From: VRUE01 sp963704515 | GTDB taxonomy: Bacteria > Actinomycetota > Thermoleophilia > Solirubrobacterales > 70-9 | Direction of reading: 5' to 3' | DNA length: 64,000 bases | NCBI GenBank assembly: GCA_963704515.1 | Contig: OY969913.1 | Span: forward strand, 1,674,001 to 1,738,000 | Part shown: positions 32,132 through 41,321 of the stretch, piece after piece | Numbering within the stretch: position 1 is the stretch's first letter | Layout: every line of letters begins with the position of its first letter | Notes under the pieces: model-generated | Databases searched by the model: none | The model's input: the letters and a program-made list of their open reading frames with translations, nothing else | Told to the model about the DNA's origin: nothing | Program-made: the position numbers and the translations under genes

Positions 32132-33385
32132 ATGGCCGGCCACACCTACCAGGCACCGCGCGGCACCTTCGACGTGCTGCCCGAGGCCGCCCGCGTGCGG
32201 CGGCGGATCGAGCATGCCGCCGCGGCGATCTTCACCCGCGCCGGCTACGAGCCGATCGCCACCCCGATCTTCGAGGACACCGAGCTGTTCGAGCGCGGCG
32301 TCGGCCACTCGACCGACATCGTCCGCAAGGAGATGTTCAGCTTCGAGGACAAGGGCGGGCGCAGCCTCACCCTGCGACCCGAGGGGACGGCGGCGATCTG
32401 CCGCGCCTACCTCGAGCACGGGATGCACGCCCTGGCGCAGCCGGTCAAGCTCTCCTATCTCGGCCCGTTCTTCCGCCACGAGCGCCCGCAGGCCGGCCGC
32501 TACCGCCAGTTCCACCAGCTCGGGGCCGAGGCGATCGGCACCGACTCGCCCCTCGCCGACGCCGAGGCGATCGGCATGCTAGCCCAGCTGGTCGCCGAGC
32601 TTGGCGTGCCGGGGGTCGAGCTGCGGCTCGGCAGCCTCGGCTCGGTTGAGGCACGCGCCGCCTATCTGGAGGAGCTGAAGGCCCACCTGCGCGCCCACGA
32701 AGGCGACCTGGCGAAAGAGGTGCGCGAGCGGATCGACGCCAACCCGCTGCGCGCCTTCGATTCGGACGACGAGGGCACGCGGGCCGTGATGGACGCGGCG
32801 CCGAAGCTGGTCGAGCGGCTCGAGGGCCCCGACGCCGAGCACTTCGCCGAGGTGCGGCGCCTGCTCGACGCCGCCGGGGTCGGCTACGAGATCGACCCGA
32901 CCCTGGTGCGCGGCCTCGACTACTACACCCGGACGATCTTCTCCTTCGTCTGCGACCGGCTGGGCGCCCAGTCGGAGATCGGCGGCGGCGGCCGCTACGA
33001 CGGCCTGATCGAGCAGCTCGGCGGCAAGCCGACCCCGGCGGTCGGCTGGGCGGTGGGGATCGAGCGGATTGCGCTGGCGCTTGACGAGGCGGTGCCGGCG
33101 CCAGGGCGCGACGTCTTCCTCGCCGTCGCGGGCGAGGACGGCGAGCGCCGTTCGCTGGCCCTCGTCCTCGCGGGCGAGCTGCGCAAGGCAGGCCTCTCGG
33201 CCGAGATCGACCTCGGCGGGCGCGGCCTCAAGGGCCAGCTCAAGCACGCCGACCGGGTCGGCGCCCGGCGCGTCGTGATCCTCGAGCCCGACGGCGGCGC
33301 CCAGCTGCGCGTGATGTCGAGCGGCGAGCAGCGGCCGGTCGACGCCGGCAACCTGATCGAGGAGCTGACGGGAGGAGAAGCGTGA
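32132..33385 (+). CDS. hisS: Histidyl-tRNA synthetase
   Basis: 417 residues. Class II motifs: PRGTFDVLP at the start, motif 2 RPEGTAAICRAYLEHGM, the histidine-specific GLDYYTRTIFSF, and motif 3 GWAVGIERI. A C-terminal anticodon-binding domain begins at about 330. It charges tRNA-His. Overlaps aspS by 4 nt; hisS-aspS is a common bacterial pairing. Confidence 0.97.
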   Translation: MAGHTYQAPRGTFDVLPEAARVRRRIEHAAAAIFTRAGYEPIATPIFEDTELFERGVGHSTDIVRKEMFSFEDKGGRSLTLRPEGTAAICRAYLEHGMHALAQPVKLSYLGPFFRHERPQAGRYRQFHQLGAEAIGTDSPLADAEAIGMLAQLVAELGVPGVELRLGSLGSVEARAAYLEELKAHLRAHEGDLAKEVRERIDANPLRAFDSDDEGTRAVMDAAPKLVERLEGPDAEHFAEVRRLLDAAGVGYEIDPTLVRGLDYYTRTIFSFVCDRLGAQSEIGGGGRYDGLIEQLGGKPTPAVGWAVGIERIALALDEAVPAPGRDVFLAVAGEDGERRSLALVLAGELRKAGLSAEIDLGGRGLKGQLKHADRVGARRVVILEPDGGAQLRVMSSGEQRPVDAGNLIEELTGGEA

Positions 33386-35178
33386 GCGAGTTCCCCACGC
33401 TGCGGCCCAACTCGATGCGCGACACCTGGTGCGGCCAGGTGCTCGGCGACCGGGTCGGCGGCGAGGCGCGGGTGGCGGGCTGGGTGCACCGCCGGCGCGA
33501 CCACGGCGGCCTGGTCTTCATCGATTTGCGCGACCGTACCGGGATGGTGCAGCTGGTCTTCAACCCCGACGAGGCGGGCGAGGCCTTCGAGCTCGGCCAC
33601 AAGCTGCGCGCCGAGGACGTGCTCAGCGCCGCCGGCCCGGTCGTCCAGCGCTCGCCGGAGACCGTCAATTCCGAGCTGCCCACGGGCGAGGTCGAGATCA
33701 AGGTGAGCGCCGCCGAGCTGCTCGCCGACGCCCGGACGCCGCCCTTCCAGGTCGAGGGCTTCGCCGGCGAGGCCGGCGAGGACGCGCGCCTGCGCCACCG
33801 CTACCTCGACCTGCGCCGCGAGCCGATGCGCGAGGCGCTCGAACTGCGCCACCGGGTCGTTGCCGCGATGCGCGAGTTCCTCGACCGCGAGGGCTTCCTC
33901 GACATCGAGACGCCGGTCCTCACCCGTTCGACCCCCGAGGGCGCCCGCGACTTCCTCGTCCCCAGCCGCCTCCAGCAGGGGTCCTTCTACGCCCTGCCCC
34001 AATCGCCGCAGCTCTTCAAGCAGCTGCTGATGGTGGCCGGCTTCGAGCGCTATTACCAGGTGGCGCGCTGCTTCCGCGACGAGGCGACGCGCGCCGACCG
34101 CCAGGCAGAGTTCACCCAGCTCGACGTCGAGATGTCCTTCGTCGACGGCGAGGACGTGATCGACGTCAACGAGCGGCTGCTGGCGCACGTCTTCGACCGG
34201 GTCGGCGGGCCCCAGATCGAGCTGCCGATGCAGCGCATGTGTTACGCCGAGGCGATGGGCCGCTTCGGCACCGACCGTCCGGACCTGCGCTTCGGCCTCG
34301 AGCTGGTCGACCTCGGTGAGGCGCTGCGCGAGACCGAGTTCAAGGTCTTCCGCTCGGTGCTCGAGGGCGGCGGGGCGGTGCGCGGGATCAACGCCGGCCG
34401 GCGCGAGCTGCCGCGCTCCGAGCTCGACGGCCTGATCTCCCGCGCCCAGGAGCTCGGCGCCAAGGGCCTGGTCTGGGCCTTCCGCGAGGGTGAGGGCTGG
34501 CGCTCGCCGACGGCCAAGTTCCTCAGCGAGGCCGAGCTCGCCGACCTCAACGCGCGACTCGGCGCCGAGGAGGGCGACCTGCTGCTGCTGGTCGCCGACG
34601 AGCGCCCCGTCACCGACGCCGTGCTGGGCCAGATGCGGCTCGACCTGGCCGAGCGCTTCGGCCTGATCGACGCGGACGATCACCGCCTGGTCTGGATCGT
34701 CGATTGGCCGCTGATGGAGTGGAACGTCGACGAGAAGCGCTGGGACGCCCTGCATCACCCCTTCACCGCGCCGGCCGGCGAGTTCGACCCCGACAACCCC
34801 GGCAGCGCTCGCGCCCAGGCCTACGACGTGGTCTGGAACGGCCAGGAGCTGGGCGGCGGCTCGATCCGCATCCACGACGCCGAGGTCCAGCAGGCGGTCT
34901 TCGCCGCGCTCGGCATCGACGCCGCCGAAGCCGAGGCTCGCTTCGGCTTCCTGCTCGAGGCGCTGCGCTACGGTGCCCCGCCGCACGGCGGCATCGCTTA
35001 CGGCGTCGACCGGATCGCGCAGCGGCTCTACGGGGCTGAGACCATTCGGGACGTGATCGCCTTCCCCAAGACCGCCTCGGGCTTCGACCTGCTCACCGGC
35101 GCGCCGGCCCCGGTCGACGAGAGACAGCTCTCCGAGCTCGGCATCTCCCTGCACAAACGGGGCCTCGCCGGGCATTGA
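33382..35178 (+). CDS. aspS: Aspartyl-tRNA synthetase, bacterial type
   Basis: 598 residues. An OB-fold anticodon domain (VAGWVHRRRDHGGLVFIDLRD) is followed by class II motifs (FLVPSRL, LPQSPQLFKQLLM, FRDEATRADRQAEFTQLD, AYGVDRI-type motif 3 near the end) and the bacterial GAD insertion at about 290-420. The gene starts GTG inside the hisS stop. Whether it also charges tRNA-Asn (non-discriminating) depends on gatCAB elsewhere. Confidence 0.97.
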   Translation: MSEFPTLRPNSMRDTWCGQVLGDRVGGEARVAGWVHRRRDHGGLVFIDLRDRTGMVQLVFNPDEAGEAFELGHKLRAEDVLSAAGPVVQRSPETVNSELPTGEVEIKVSAAELLADARTPPFQVEGFAGEAGEDARLRHRYLDLRREPMREALELRHRVVAAMREFLDREGFLDIETPVLTRSTPEGARDFLVPSRLQQGSFYALPQSPQLFKQLLMVAGFERYYQVARCFRDEATRADRQAEFTQLDVEMSFVDGEDVIDVNERLLAHVFDRVGGPQIELPMQRMCYAEAMGRFGTDRPDLRFGLELVDLGEALRETEFKVFRSVLEGGGAVRGINAGRRELPRSELDGLISRAQELGAKGLVWAFREGEGWRSPTAKFLSEAELADLNARLGAEEGDLLLLVADERPVTDAVLGQMRLDLAERFGLIDADDHRLVWIVDWPLMEWNVDEKRWDALHHPFTAPAGEFDPDNPGSARAQAYDVVWNGQELGGGSIRIHDAEVQQAVFAALGIDAAEAEARFGFLLEALRYGAPPHGGIAYGVDRIAQRLYGAETIRDVIAFPKTASGFDLLTGAPAPVDERQLSELGISLHKRGLAGH

Positions 35179-35179
35179 G

Positions 35180-35476
35180 GTGGCCTTCTTCGGCCGGATC
35201 AGGGCGGTCTTCAACGCCCGGCCGCCGGGCCCGGGCGTGACGCCCATCCACGTCGACGACCCGCGCTTCGACGACTGGGAGGTGGTGCGCGACTTCACCG
35301 ACGTGAGGACGGCCCGCGCCTGGCACCAGGCCGTGCGCGACGCCGGGATCGAGGCGGTGCTCACGGTCGACTGGCCGCTCGACCGCTTCGGCCGCGGCGA
35401 CATCGCCCTGCGCGTCCAGGGTGGGGACTGGAGCGAGGCCGAGCTGCTGCTCTCCAACATCGACCTGGACGATTGA
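35180..35476 (+). CDS. Small conserved protein, unknown
   Basis: 98 residues from GTG one base after the aspS stop. It looks like a small alpha/beta sandwich (TPIHVDDPRFDDWEVV, TARAWHQAVRDAGIEAVLTVDW, GRGDIALRV) of the DUF2007-like kind, but this is only a resemblance. Probably the last gene of the hisS-aspS operon. Confidence 0.6.
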   Translation: MAFFGRIRAVFNARPPGPGVTPIHVDDPRFDDWEVVRDFTDVRTARAWHQAVRDAGIEAVLTVDWPLDRFGRGDIALRVQGGDWSEAELLLSNIDLDD

Positions 35477-35503
35477 CCCCTGGCCACGGCGCCCGCCCGG
35501 TGG

Positions 35504-35509
35504 TACGGT
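35504..35509 (+). promoter_or_regulatory. -10 box of the 6S RNA
   Basis: TACGGT preceded by TGG (extended -10 form) lies exactly 6 nt before G35516, the first base of the RNA's closing stem. No good -35 is seen. Confidence 0.5.
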
Positions 35510-35515
35510 TGCCCC

Positions 35516-35673
35516 GAGGCTCGAGCCCGTACGTGAGCCGTCTCACCGTTTGACCCAACACAAACGGCATGGGAGCTGATCTCTCGTGGCCCCGTGGGGT
35601 TATGAGGAGGCGCCCACCCTTTACTTCAAGGGATCAAAGCCAGAGGCGGTACCGGCGGGCTGGAGCCTCTTTG
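35516..35673 (+). ncRNA. ssrS: 6S RNA
   Basis: A 5' end GAGGCTC-g-AGCCCG (35516-35529) pairs with a 3' end CGGGCT-g-GAGCCTC (35656-35669), a 13-bp closing stem with one mismatch. Between them lie a large internal region and an apical arm with GGCCCC/GGGGTT and TATGAGGAGGCGCCCACC, then a CCCTTT/AAGGG stem. The GCGCCCACC block followed by a small hairpin is typical of 6S RNA, which mimics an open promoter and holds sigma-A RNA polymerase in stationary phase. Length about 158 nt, with its own -10 box. Position downstream of aspS and lack of a reading frame support this. Confidence 0.75.
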
Positions 35674-35816
35674 AGCCTGTCTCGGTCGGCTGAGGCACGC
35701 GTCTGGCGGCGGCGACGCACCTCAGCCTCCCTCGACGGGCTCTTTCTTGAGTTTCGGGTCGAAGTTGGCACACGTTGCGCGCCACACGCGCGTTGAGACC
35801 GGCGACGATCAGACTC
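35674..35816. other. Intergenic region after 6S RNA
   Basis: About 140 nt including a GC-rich stretch with GGCTGAGG/CCTCAGCC (35690-35697 and 35722-35729), which could form a hairpin ending the 6S transcript. No gene or other signal is recognised. Confidence 0.4.
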
Positions 35817-36791
35817 ATGTCGAATCAAGCGTCGATTTCCCCTCTCATTCGCGGAAAACAGACGCTCGATTCCATTGATGAACGGATTGGGGAGCTTGCG
35901 GAGGCTCAGCATGGGGTTGTGGCTCGGCGTCAGTTGCTCGAGTTGGGATTGGGACGCAGCGCGATTGAGAGTCGGATCGCTCGGGGGCAACTTCGACGTG
36001 TGCATCGGGGCGTCTATGCGGTTGGTCATCGACCGGACAGTCGAGAGAGCCGTTGGATGGCAGCTGCCCTCACTGCTGGCCCAGGCGCCGTCCTCAGTCA
36101 TCGGTCGGCCGGGGGCCTGTGGAGAATCCTGCCGACGATGGCGATCGTTCCCGAAGTGACGAGATCGACGCGGTGCCATATTCGCGTAGGTCTGAGGCTG
36201 CATTGCTGTTCGTTGCCACCGGACGAGGTTGCGCGCGTGGACGGAATTCCGGTGACCTCGGCACCGCGCACAGCGCTCGACGTCGCAGGGATGTCGAGCA
36301 TGGCGGTGGTCGAAAAGATGCTGAACGAGATCGAAGTGCAGGGGATCACCGACAGCCTCTCGATCCCGGATCTGCTCGAGCGCTACCCGCGGAAGCCGGG
36401 CCGTCGCAAGTTGCTGGAGCTTCTGGGCGACGGGGCCTCGACTCGCGGGCTCACGCGCAAGGAGCTGGAGGGGCGGTTTGCGGCTCTTCTTGCGAGGACC
36501 GATCTGCCTCGGCCGCGGCGCAATGCCGACGTTGCCGTTCAGGGTCGCTTCTTCAACGTCGATTGCCTCTGGGCGGAGCAGCGGGTGATCGTGGAGCTGG
36601 ATGGGGCGGCGGTGCATGGGACGCGGCGGGCGTTCGAGCGGGACCGGGAGAAGGACCGGCTGCTGCAGGTGGCGGGGTGGCGAGTGGTGCGCATCACTTG
36701 GCGACAGCTGCGGGACGATCCGGCGGCTGTGGTCGCCGATCTGGGCGCGATTCTGCGCGGAGCGGCGTCGGCTCCTACCCTTAGGCCATGA
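35817..36791 (+). CDS. AbiEi-like / DUF559 endonuclease-fold protein
   Basis: 324 residues from ATG at 35817. The N-terminus (AEAQHGVVARRQLLELGLGRSAIESRI) is the winged-helix lead seen in AbiEi-type regulators. The C-terminus (FFNVDCLWAEQRVIVELDGAAVHG, then FERDREKDRLLQVAGWRVVRIT) is a DUF559/Vsr-like PD-(D/E)xK domain. This two-part architecture is common in actinomycetes as stand-alone genes of unknown role, perhaps defence. The AT-richer 5' part contrasts with its neighbours. The stop overlaps the next gene's ATG. Confidence 0.8.
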   Translation: MSNQASISPLIRGKQTLDSIDERIGELAEAQHGVVARRQLLELGLGRSAIESRIARGQLRRVHRGVYAVGHRPDSRESRWMAAALTAGPGAVLSHRSAGGLWRILPTMAIVPEVTRSTRCHIRVGLRLHCCSLPPDEVARVDGIPVTSAPRTALDVAGMSSMAVVEKMLNEIEVQGITDSLSIPDLLERYPRKPGRRKLLELLGDGASTRGLTRKELEGRFAALLARTDLPRPRRNADVAVQGRFFNVDCLWAEQRVIVELDGAAVHGTRRAFERDREKDRLLQVAGWRVVRITWRQLRDDPAAVVADLGAILRGAASAPTLRP

Positions 36792-38260
36792 GTCGGGAGC
36801 TGTTCGACGCCTACCTGCATGACCGGACGCGCGAGGGCGCGGTGGTCGATGGCGCCTTCACGGGCGCTGCCGGCGGTGCCGCCTGCGGGGACCTCTCACG
36901 ACTTTCGCTTCGCCTTGGCGAAGGCGGGCGAGTCGAGGCGGTCACCTTCGCCGCCGAGGGGTGCGGGGCGACCCGCGCCGCAACCGCCGCCGTGGCCGAG
37001 ATCGTCGACGGGGCGCCGCTGCTCGAGGCGGCGCGGATCGGGACCGACGAGGTCGATGCCGCGATCGGGGGGCTGACGCCGGCCAAGCGGCACGCGGCGC
37101 AGCTGGCTGCCGACGCCCTGCACCGGGCGCTCGCCCAGGCCGCGGCCTCGGACCTAAGGCTCGCCGAGCCCAACGCCGACCGCGTCCTCGTCGCCATGTC
37201 GGGCGGTGTCGACAGCGCCGTCGCCGCGCTGCTCGAACGTGAGCGGGGGGCGGAGGTGGTGGGGGTGACGCTGAAGCTCTGGGCCGATCCGGACACCGAC
37301 GGGGCCAAGGCCTGCTGCTCGCCGGAGGCGGTGCTCGACGCTCGCTCGCTCGCCCACTCGCTCGGCATCCCGCACCTGACGCTCGACCTCGAGGAGGAGT
37401 TCCGCCATCGCGTGGTCGCCGAGTTCCTCTCCGGCTACGCAGCGGGCACGACCCCGAACCCCTGCATCGTCTGCAACGGCGAGGTGCGGATCGCGGCGAT
37501 GGCCGACCTGGCGATGCGGCTCGGCGCCACCCACCTCATCACCGGCCACTACGCGCGCATCGTCGAGGACGGCGACGGGCCGTTGCTCGCCTCCGCCGCC
37601 GACGAGGACAAGGACCAGAGCTACATGCTCGCCGCGCTGCCACCCGCGCTGCTGGGCCGCGTGCGCTTCCCGCTCACCGAGCTGACCAAGCCCGAGGTGC
37701 GGGAGATCGCCGCTCGCCATGGCCTCGCCGTCGCCCGCAAGCCCGAGAGTCAGGACCTCTGCTTTCTCTCCGGCCAGGGCAAGGCCGAGTTCCTGCGCCG
37801 CCACGCCGGGCTCGGCGAGCGCGAGGGCGATCTCGTCGACCGCGGCGGCCGGCACGTCGGCCGTCACCGCGGCCACCACAACTTCACGGTCGGTCAGCGG
37901 CGCGGCATCGGCGGTGGCGCCGAGGAGCCGATGTACGTGCTCGCCACCGACGCGGCGGCGAATAAGGTGACGGTCGGCCCGCGGCGCGAGCTGATGGCGC
38001 GCACCGTGCGCCTCCGCGACGCGGTCCTGCACCGCGACGGCGCCGCGGTCGACGCGGTCCGGCTGCGCTACCGCGCGCGACCCGTCCCCGCCGCGCTGAC
38101 CGCGACGGGGACCGGTGCGCACGCCGCCCTGGAGGTGCTGCTCGACGAGGAGTTCGCCGGCGTCTCGCCGGGTCAGACCGCGGTGCTGCTTTCCGGCGAG
38201 GCGATCGTCGGCCACGGCCGGATCGCCGCCGGCGCGGGTCTTGCTCCCGGCCGGGCGTGA
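36788..38260 (+). CDS. mnmA: IscU-like scaffold domain fused to tRNA 2-thiouridylase MnmA
   Basis: 490 residues. The first about 115 are a NifU_N/IscU-like domain: GGAACGD (Cys33, Asp35) and EGCGATRAAT (Cys59) align with two cluster ligands. The third ligand position (KLHCS in IscU) reads KRHAAQ, with Ala103 in place of Cys. From about 125 a full MnmA follows: PP-loop SGGVDSAVA, NPCIVCN and QDLCFLSGQ carrying the two catalytic cysteines, and a C-terminal beta-barrel. It makes 2-thiouridine at position 34 of Lys, Glu and Gln tRNAs. The fusion links sulphur or Fe-S handling to thiolation. Confidence 0.9.
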   Translation: MSRELFDAYLHDRTREGAVVDGAFTGAAGGAACGDLSRLSLRLGEGGRVEAVTFAAEGCGATRAATAAVAEIVDGAPLLEAARIGTDEVDAAIGGLTPAKRHAAQLAADALHRALAQAAASDLRLAEPNADRVLVAMSGGVDSAVAALLERERGAEVVGVTLKLWADPDTDGAKACCSPEAVLDARSLAHSLGIPHLTLDLEEEFRHRVVAEFLSGYAAGTTPNPCIVCNGEVRIAAMADLAMRLGATHLITGHYARIVEDGDGPLLASAADEDKDQSYMLAALPPALLGRVRFPLTELTKPEVREIAARHGLAVARKPESQDLCFLSGQGKAEFLRRHAGLGEREGDLVDRGGRHVGRHRGHHNFTVGQRRGIGGGAEEPMYVLATDAAANKVTVGPRRELMARTVRLRDAVLHRDGAAVDAVRLRYRARPVPAALTATGTGAHAALEVLLDEEFAGVSPGQTAVLLSGEAIVGHGRIAAGAGLAPGRA

Positions 38261-38292
38261 GAGCGCCCCGGCGCTTAGGCTCTGCGCTTCCG

Positions 38293-40908
38293 ATGAAAGC
38301 CAGCGAGATCCGCCAGACCTACCTCTCCTTCTTCGAGGAGCGCGGGCACAAGATCGTGCCCTCGGCCTCGCTGGTGCCGTCCGTCCACGATCCCTCGGTG
38401 CTGCTCACCACGGCCGGGATGCAGCCCTTCAAGCCCTACTTCCTCGGCCGCGAGGAGCCCCCGGCCCGGCGCCTCGTCGACGTGCAGAAGTGCTTCCGCA
38501 CGACCGACATCGACGAGGTCGGCAACACCGCCCGCCACCTCACCTTCTTCGAGATGCTCGGCAACTGGAGTTTCGGCGACTACTTCAAGGAGGACTCGAT
38601 CCCCTGGGGCTGGGAGCTTTCCACGCGGGGCTTTGGCATCGATCCGGAGCAGATCTGGGTGACCGTCTTCGGCGGGGACGAGGAACTCGGCCTCGGTCCC
38701 GACGAGGAGGCGATCGCTGTCTGGCGCAGCGTCGGCGTGCCTGACGAGCGCATCGTCCACCTCGGCCGCGCGGACAACTTCTGGCAGGCCGGCCCGGCGG
38801 GGCCCTGCGGCCCTTGCTCGGAGCTCTACCTCGACCGCGGGGCAGAGTTCGGCGCCGAGGGCGAGCGGCCGGGAGACGACACGGACCGCTTTCTCGAGTT
38901 CTGGAACCACGTCTTCATGACCTACGACCTCGGCGCCGACGGCTCGCTGAGCGAGCTGCCGATGCGCAACATCGACACCGGCATGGGCCTCGACCGGATG
39001 GCGGCGATCCTCCAGAACGTCCCCTCGGTCTTCGAGACCGACCTGATCCGGCCGCTGCTCGACCTCGCCGAGGAGATCTCCGGTCGCTCCTACGCCGAGG
39101 GCGGCGCCGTCACCCGGGCGATGCGGATCGTCGCCGACCACGCCCGCGGCGCCACGTTCCTGATCGCCGACGGCGTCGTCCCGTCCAACGAGGACCGCGG
39201 CTACATCCTGCGGCGGATCATGCGCCGCGCGATCCAGCAGGGCCGCACGCTCGGCCTCGAGGCGCCCTGGCTCGGCCGCTTCGCCGAGCGCGCGATCGAG
39301 ATCATGGGCGAGGCCTACCCCGAGCTCGGCGCCGAGCGCGAGACGATCGCCCGCTGGGTCGGCGACGAGGAGGAGAGCTTCGGCCGCACCCTGGAGCGGG
39401 GCATGGTCCTGCTCGGGGAGCTGGTCGCCGCGGCGCGGGACTCGGAGACCTCCTGGATCGACGCCGCCGATGCCTTCAAGCTGCACGACACCTACGGCTT
39501 CCCCTACGACCTGACCCGCGAGCTGCTCGCCGAGCAGGGCCTCTCGGTCGACGACTCCGGCTTCGAGGAGCTGATGGAGGAGCAGCGCCAGCGCGCCCGC
39601 ACGGGCGCCGCCACCGCGCACGGCTCCGAGAACACCCACGAGCGGGTGGCGGCATTCGCGGCGGCCGCGCCGCAGACCCGCTTCGTCGGTTACGAGACGC
39701 TGCGCGTCGAGACCGGCGTGGCCGCGGTCGAGCAGCTCGACGGCTCCTTCCTGGTCAAGCTCGAGGAGAGCCCCTTCTACGCGGAGGGCGGCGGCCAGGT
39801 CGCCGACAGCGGCGTCCTCAGGCAGAACGGCGTCGAGCTGAGCGTGCGCGACGTCTACCGGGTCGGCGAGGACCAGACGCTGCTGCTCGACGGAGAGCAC
39901 GATCCGTCGTCCCAGGTCGAGGCCGAGGTCGACCGCGAGACCCGCCACGCGACGATGCGCAACCACACCGCCACCCACCTCCTGCACGCGGCGCTGCGCG
40001 AGCGGCTCGGGACCCACGTGCGCCAGGCCGGATCCGCGGTCCGGCCCGACAAGCTGCGCTTCGACTTCACCCACGGCCAGGGGCTCAGCGCCGGGGAGCT
40101 GCGCGAGGTCGAGGACCGGGTCAACGAGTGGATCGCGGCGAGCCGTCCGGTGCGCTGGCTGGAGATGGAGCGCGCCGAGGCCGAGCGGCTGGGCGCGATG
40201 GCGCTCTTCGGCGAGAAGTACGGCGAGTGGGTGCGGGTGGTCGAGGTCGACGGGGTCTCTCGCGAGCTCTGCGGCGGCACCCACGTCGCCAACACGGCCG
40301 AGGTCGGCATCTTCAAGATCGCCTCCGAGGGCTCGAGCGCCGCCAACGTGCGCCGCGTCGAGGCGCTCAGCGGCCCGGCCGCGATCGATTGGTTCCGCGG
40401 CCGCGAGGCGTCCCTGGCCGAGGTCGGCGAGCTGCTCGGCTCGCCCCAGGACCCGGTCGCCGCAGCCCGCCGCGCCGCCGAGCGACTGGCCGAGGCGGGC
40501 AAGGGCGAGCAGCAGGCGCAGAAGCAGCTGCTCGGCGAGGAGGCCGAGCGCCTCGTCGCCGCGGCGGGCGAGGCGAACGGCGTGAGGATCGTCGCCGAAC
40601 GCGCTCCGCTCGCCGACCAGAAGCTGCTGCTCGAGCTGGCAAACCGGGTGCAGTCGAAGCTCGGCGGCGACTCGGCGATCGCCCTGGGCGGCGCCGACGG
40701 CGACAAGGTCGCGCTCGTCGCGCTGGTCTCCAAGGCCGCGGTCGGGCGCGGGCTCTCGGCGGCTGCCGCGGTGCGCGAGGCCGCCCCGATCGTCGGCGGC
40801 GGCGGTGGAGGCCGCGACGACATGGCCCAGGCCGGCGGCAAGGACGCGAGCAAGCTCGACGAGGCGCTGGCGGCGGCCCGCGCCGCGTTCGAGGGGGCGA
40901 CCGGCTAG
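38293..40908 (+). CDS. alaS: Alanyl-tRNA synthetase
   Basis: 871 residues from ATG at 38293. The start is the typical ASEIRQTYLSFFEERGHKIV, and the class II core has RCFR-like KCFRTTDIDEVGNTARHLTFFEMLGNWSFGDYFK. The editing domain zinc site is formed by HTATHLLHAALR and CGGTHVANTAEVG. The glycine-rich GGGGGRDDMAQAGG marks the C-Ala domain. Follows mnmA closely and precedes ruvX by 2 nt. Confidence 0.97.
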   Translation: MKASEIRQTYLSFFEERGHKIVPSASLVPSVHDPSVLLTTAGMQPFKPYFLGREEPPARRLVDVQKCFRTTDIDEVGNTARHLTFFEMLGNWSFGDYFKEDSIPWGWELSTRGFGIDPEQIWVTVFGGDEELGLGPDEEAIAVWRSVGVPDERIVHLGRADNFWQAGPAGPCGPCSELYLDRGAEFGAEGERPGDDTDRFLEFWNHVFMTYDLGADGSLSELPMRNIDTGMGLDRMAAILQNVPSVFETDLIRPLLDLAEEISGRSYAEGGAVTRAMRIVADHARGATFLIADGVVPSNEDRGYILRRIMRRAIQQGRTLGLEAPWLGRFAERAIEIMGEAYPELGAERETIARWVGDEEESFGRTLERGMVLLGELVAAARDSETSWIDAADAFKLHDTYGFPYDLTRELLAEQGLSVDDSGFEELMEEQRQRARTGAATAHGSENTHERVAAFAAAAPQTRFVGYETLRVETGVAAVEQLDGSFLVKLEESPFYAEGGGQVADSGVLRQNGVELSVRDVYRVGEDQTLLLDGEHDPSSQVEAEVDRETRHATMRNHTATHLLHAALRERLGTHVRQAGSAVRPDKLRFDFTHGQGLSAGELREVEDRVNEWIAASRPVRWLEMERAEAERLGAMALFGEKYGEWVRVVEVDGVSRELCGGTHVANTAEVGIFKIASEGSSAANVRRVEALSGPAAIDWFRGREASLAEVGELLGSPQDPVAAARRAAERLAEAGKGEQQAQKQLLGEEAERLVAAAGEANGVRIVAERAPLADQKLLLELANRVQSKLGGDSAIALGGADGDKVALVALVSKAAVGRGLSAAAAVREAAPIVGGGGGGRDDMAQAGGKDASKLDEALAAARAAFEGATG

Positions 40909-40910
40909 CG

Positions 40911-41321
40911 ATGCGGGTCCTCGCCCTCGACCACGGCACCGCCCGCATCGGCTGCGCGCTCTCGGACCCGAGCGGCACGCTGGCGACGCCGCTGCCGGTG
41001 ATCGAACCGCCGGTCGCGCGGGCGGTCGCCGACCTGGTCGAGAAGCACGGGGTGGAGCTGGTGGTCGTCGGCCTGCCGCTGCACCTGAGCGGCGAGGAAG
41101 GCAGCCAGGCGGCCCTCGCGCGCAGCTTCGCCAAGGAACTGGAAGGGATGCTCGACCTCCCGATCGAGACCTACGACGAGCGCCTGACGACGCGCATGGC
41201 CGAGGCAAGCAAGCGCGAGGGCGCCGCGGCGGCGCCCGACTCGCTCGCCGCGGCGCACCTGCTGCAGGCCTACCTCGCCGGTCGCGCCGCGATCGAAGAG
41301 CGGCCCGATGCCGATGAGTGA
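40911..41321 (+). CDS. ruvX: RuvX/YqgF family Holliday junction resolvase-like nuclease
   Basis: 136 residues. RNase H-fold motifs: LALDHGTARIG (first Asp), VVVGLPLHLSGEEG, YDERLTT, and a late SLAAAHLLQAYL region. YqgF proteins process rRNA precursor ends in some bacteria and resolve junctions in others. It sits between alaS and mltG, the common bacterial order, and overlaps mltG. Confidence 0.92.
   Translation: MRVLALDHGTARIGCALSDPSGTLATPLPVIEPPVARAVADLVEKHGVELVVVGLPLHLSGEEGSQAALARSFAKELEGMLDLPIETYDERLTTRMAEASKREGAAAAPDSLAAAHLLQAYLAGRAAIEERPDADE

Noticed and set aside
35569..35796. 75-codon frame in the gap after aspS
   Set aside because: It overlaps the 6S RNA structure, has no ribosome-binding site, and its composition is arginine-rich noise.
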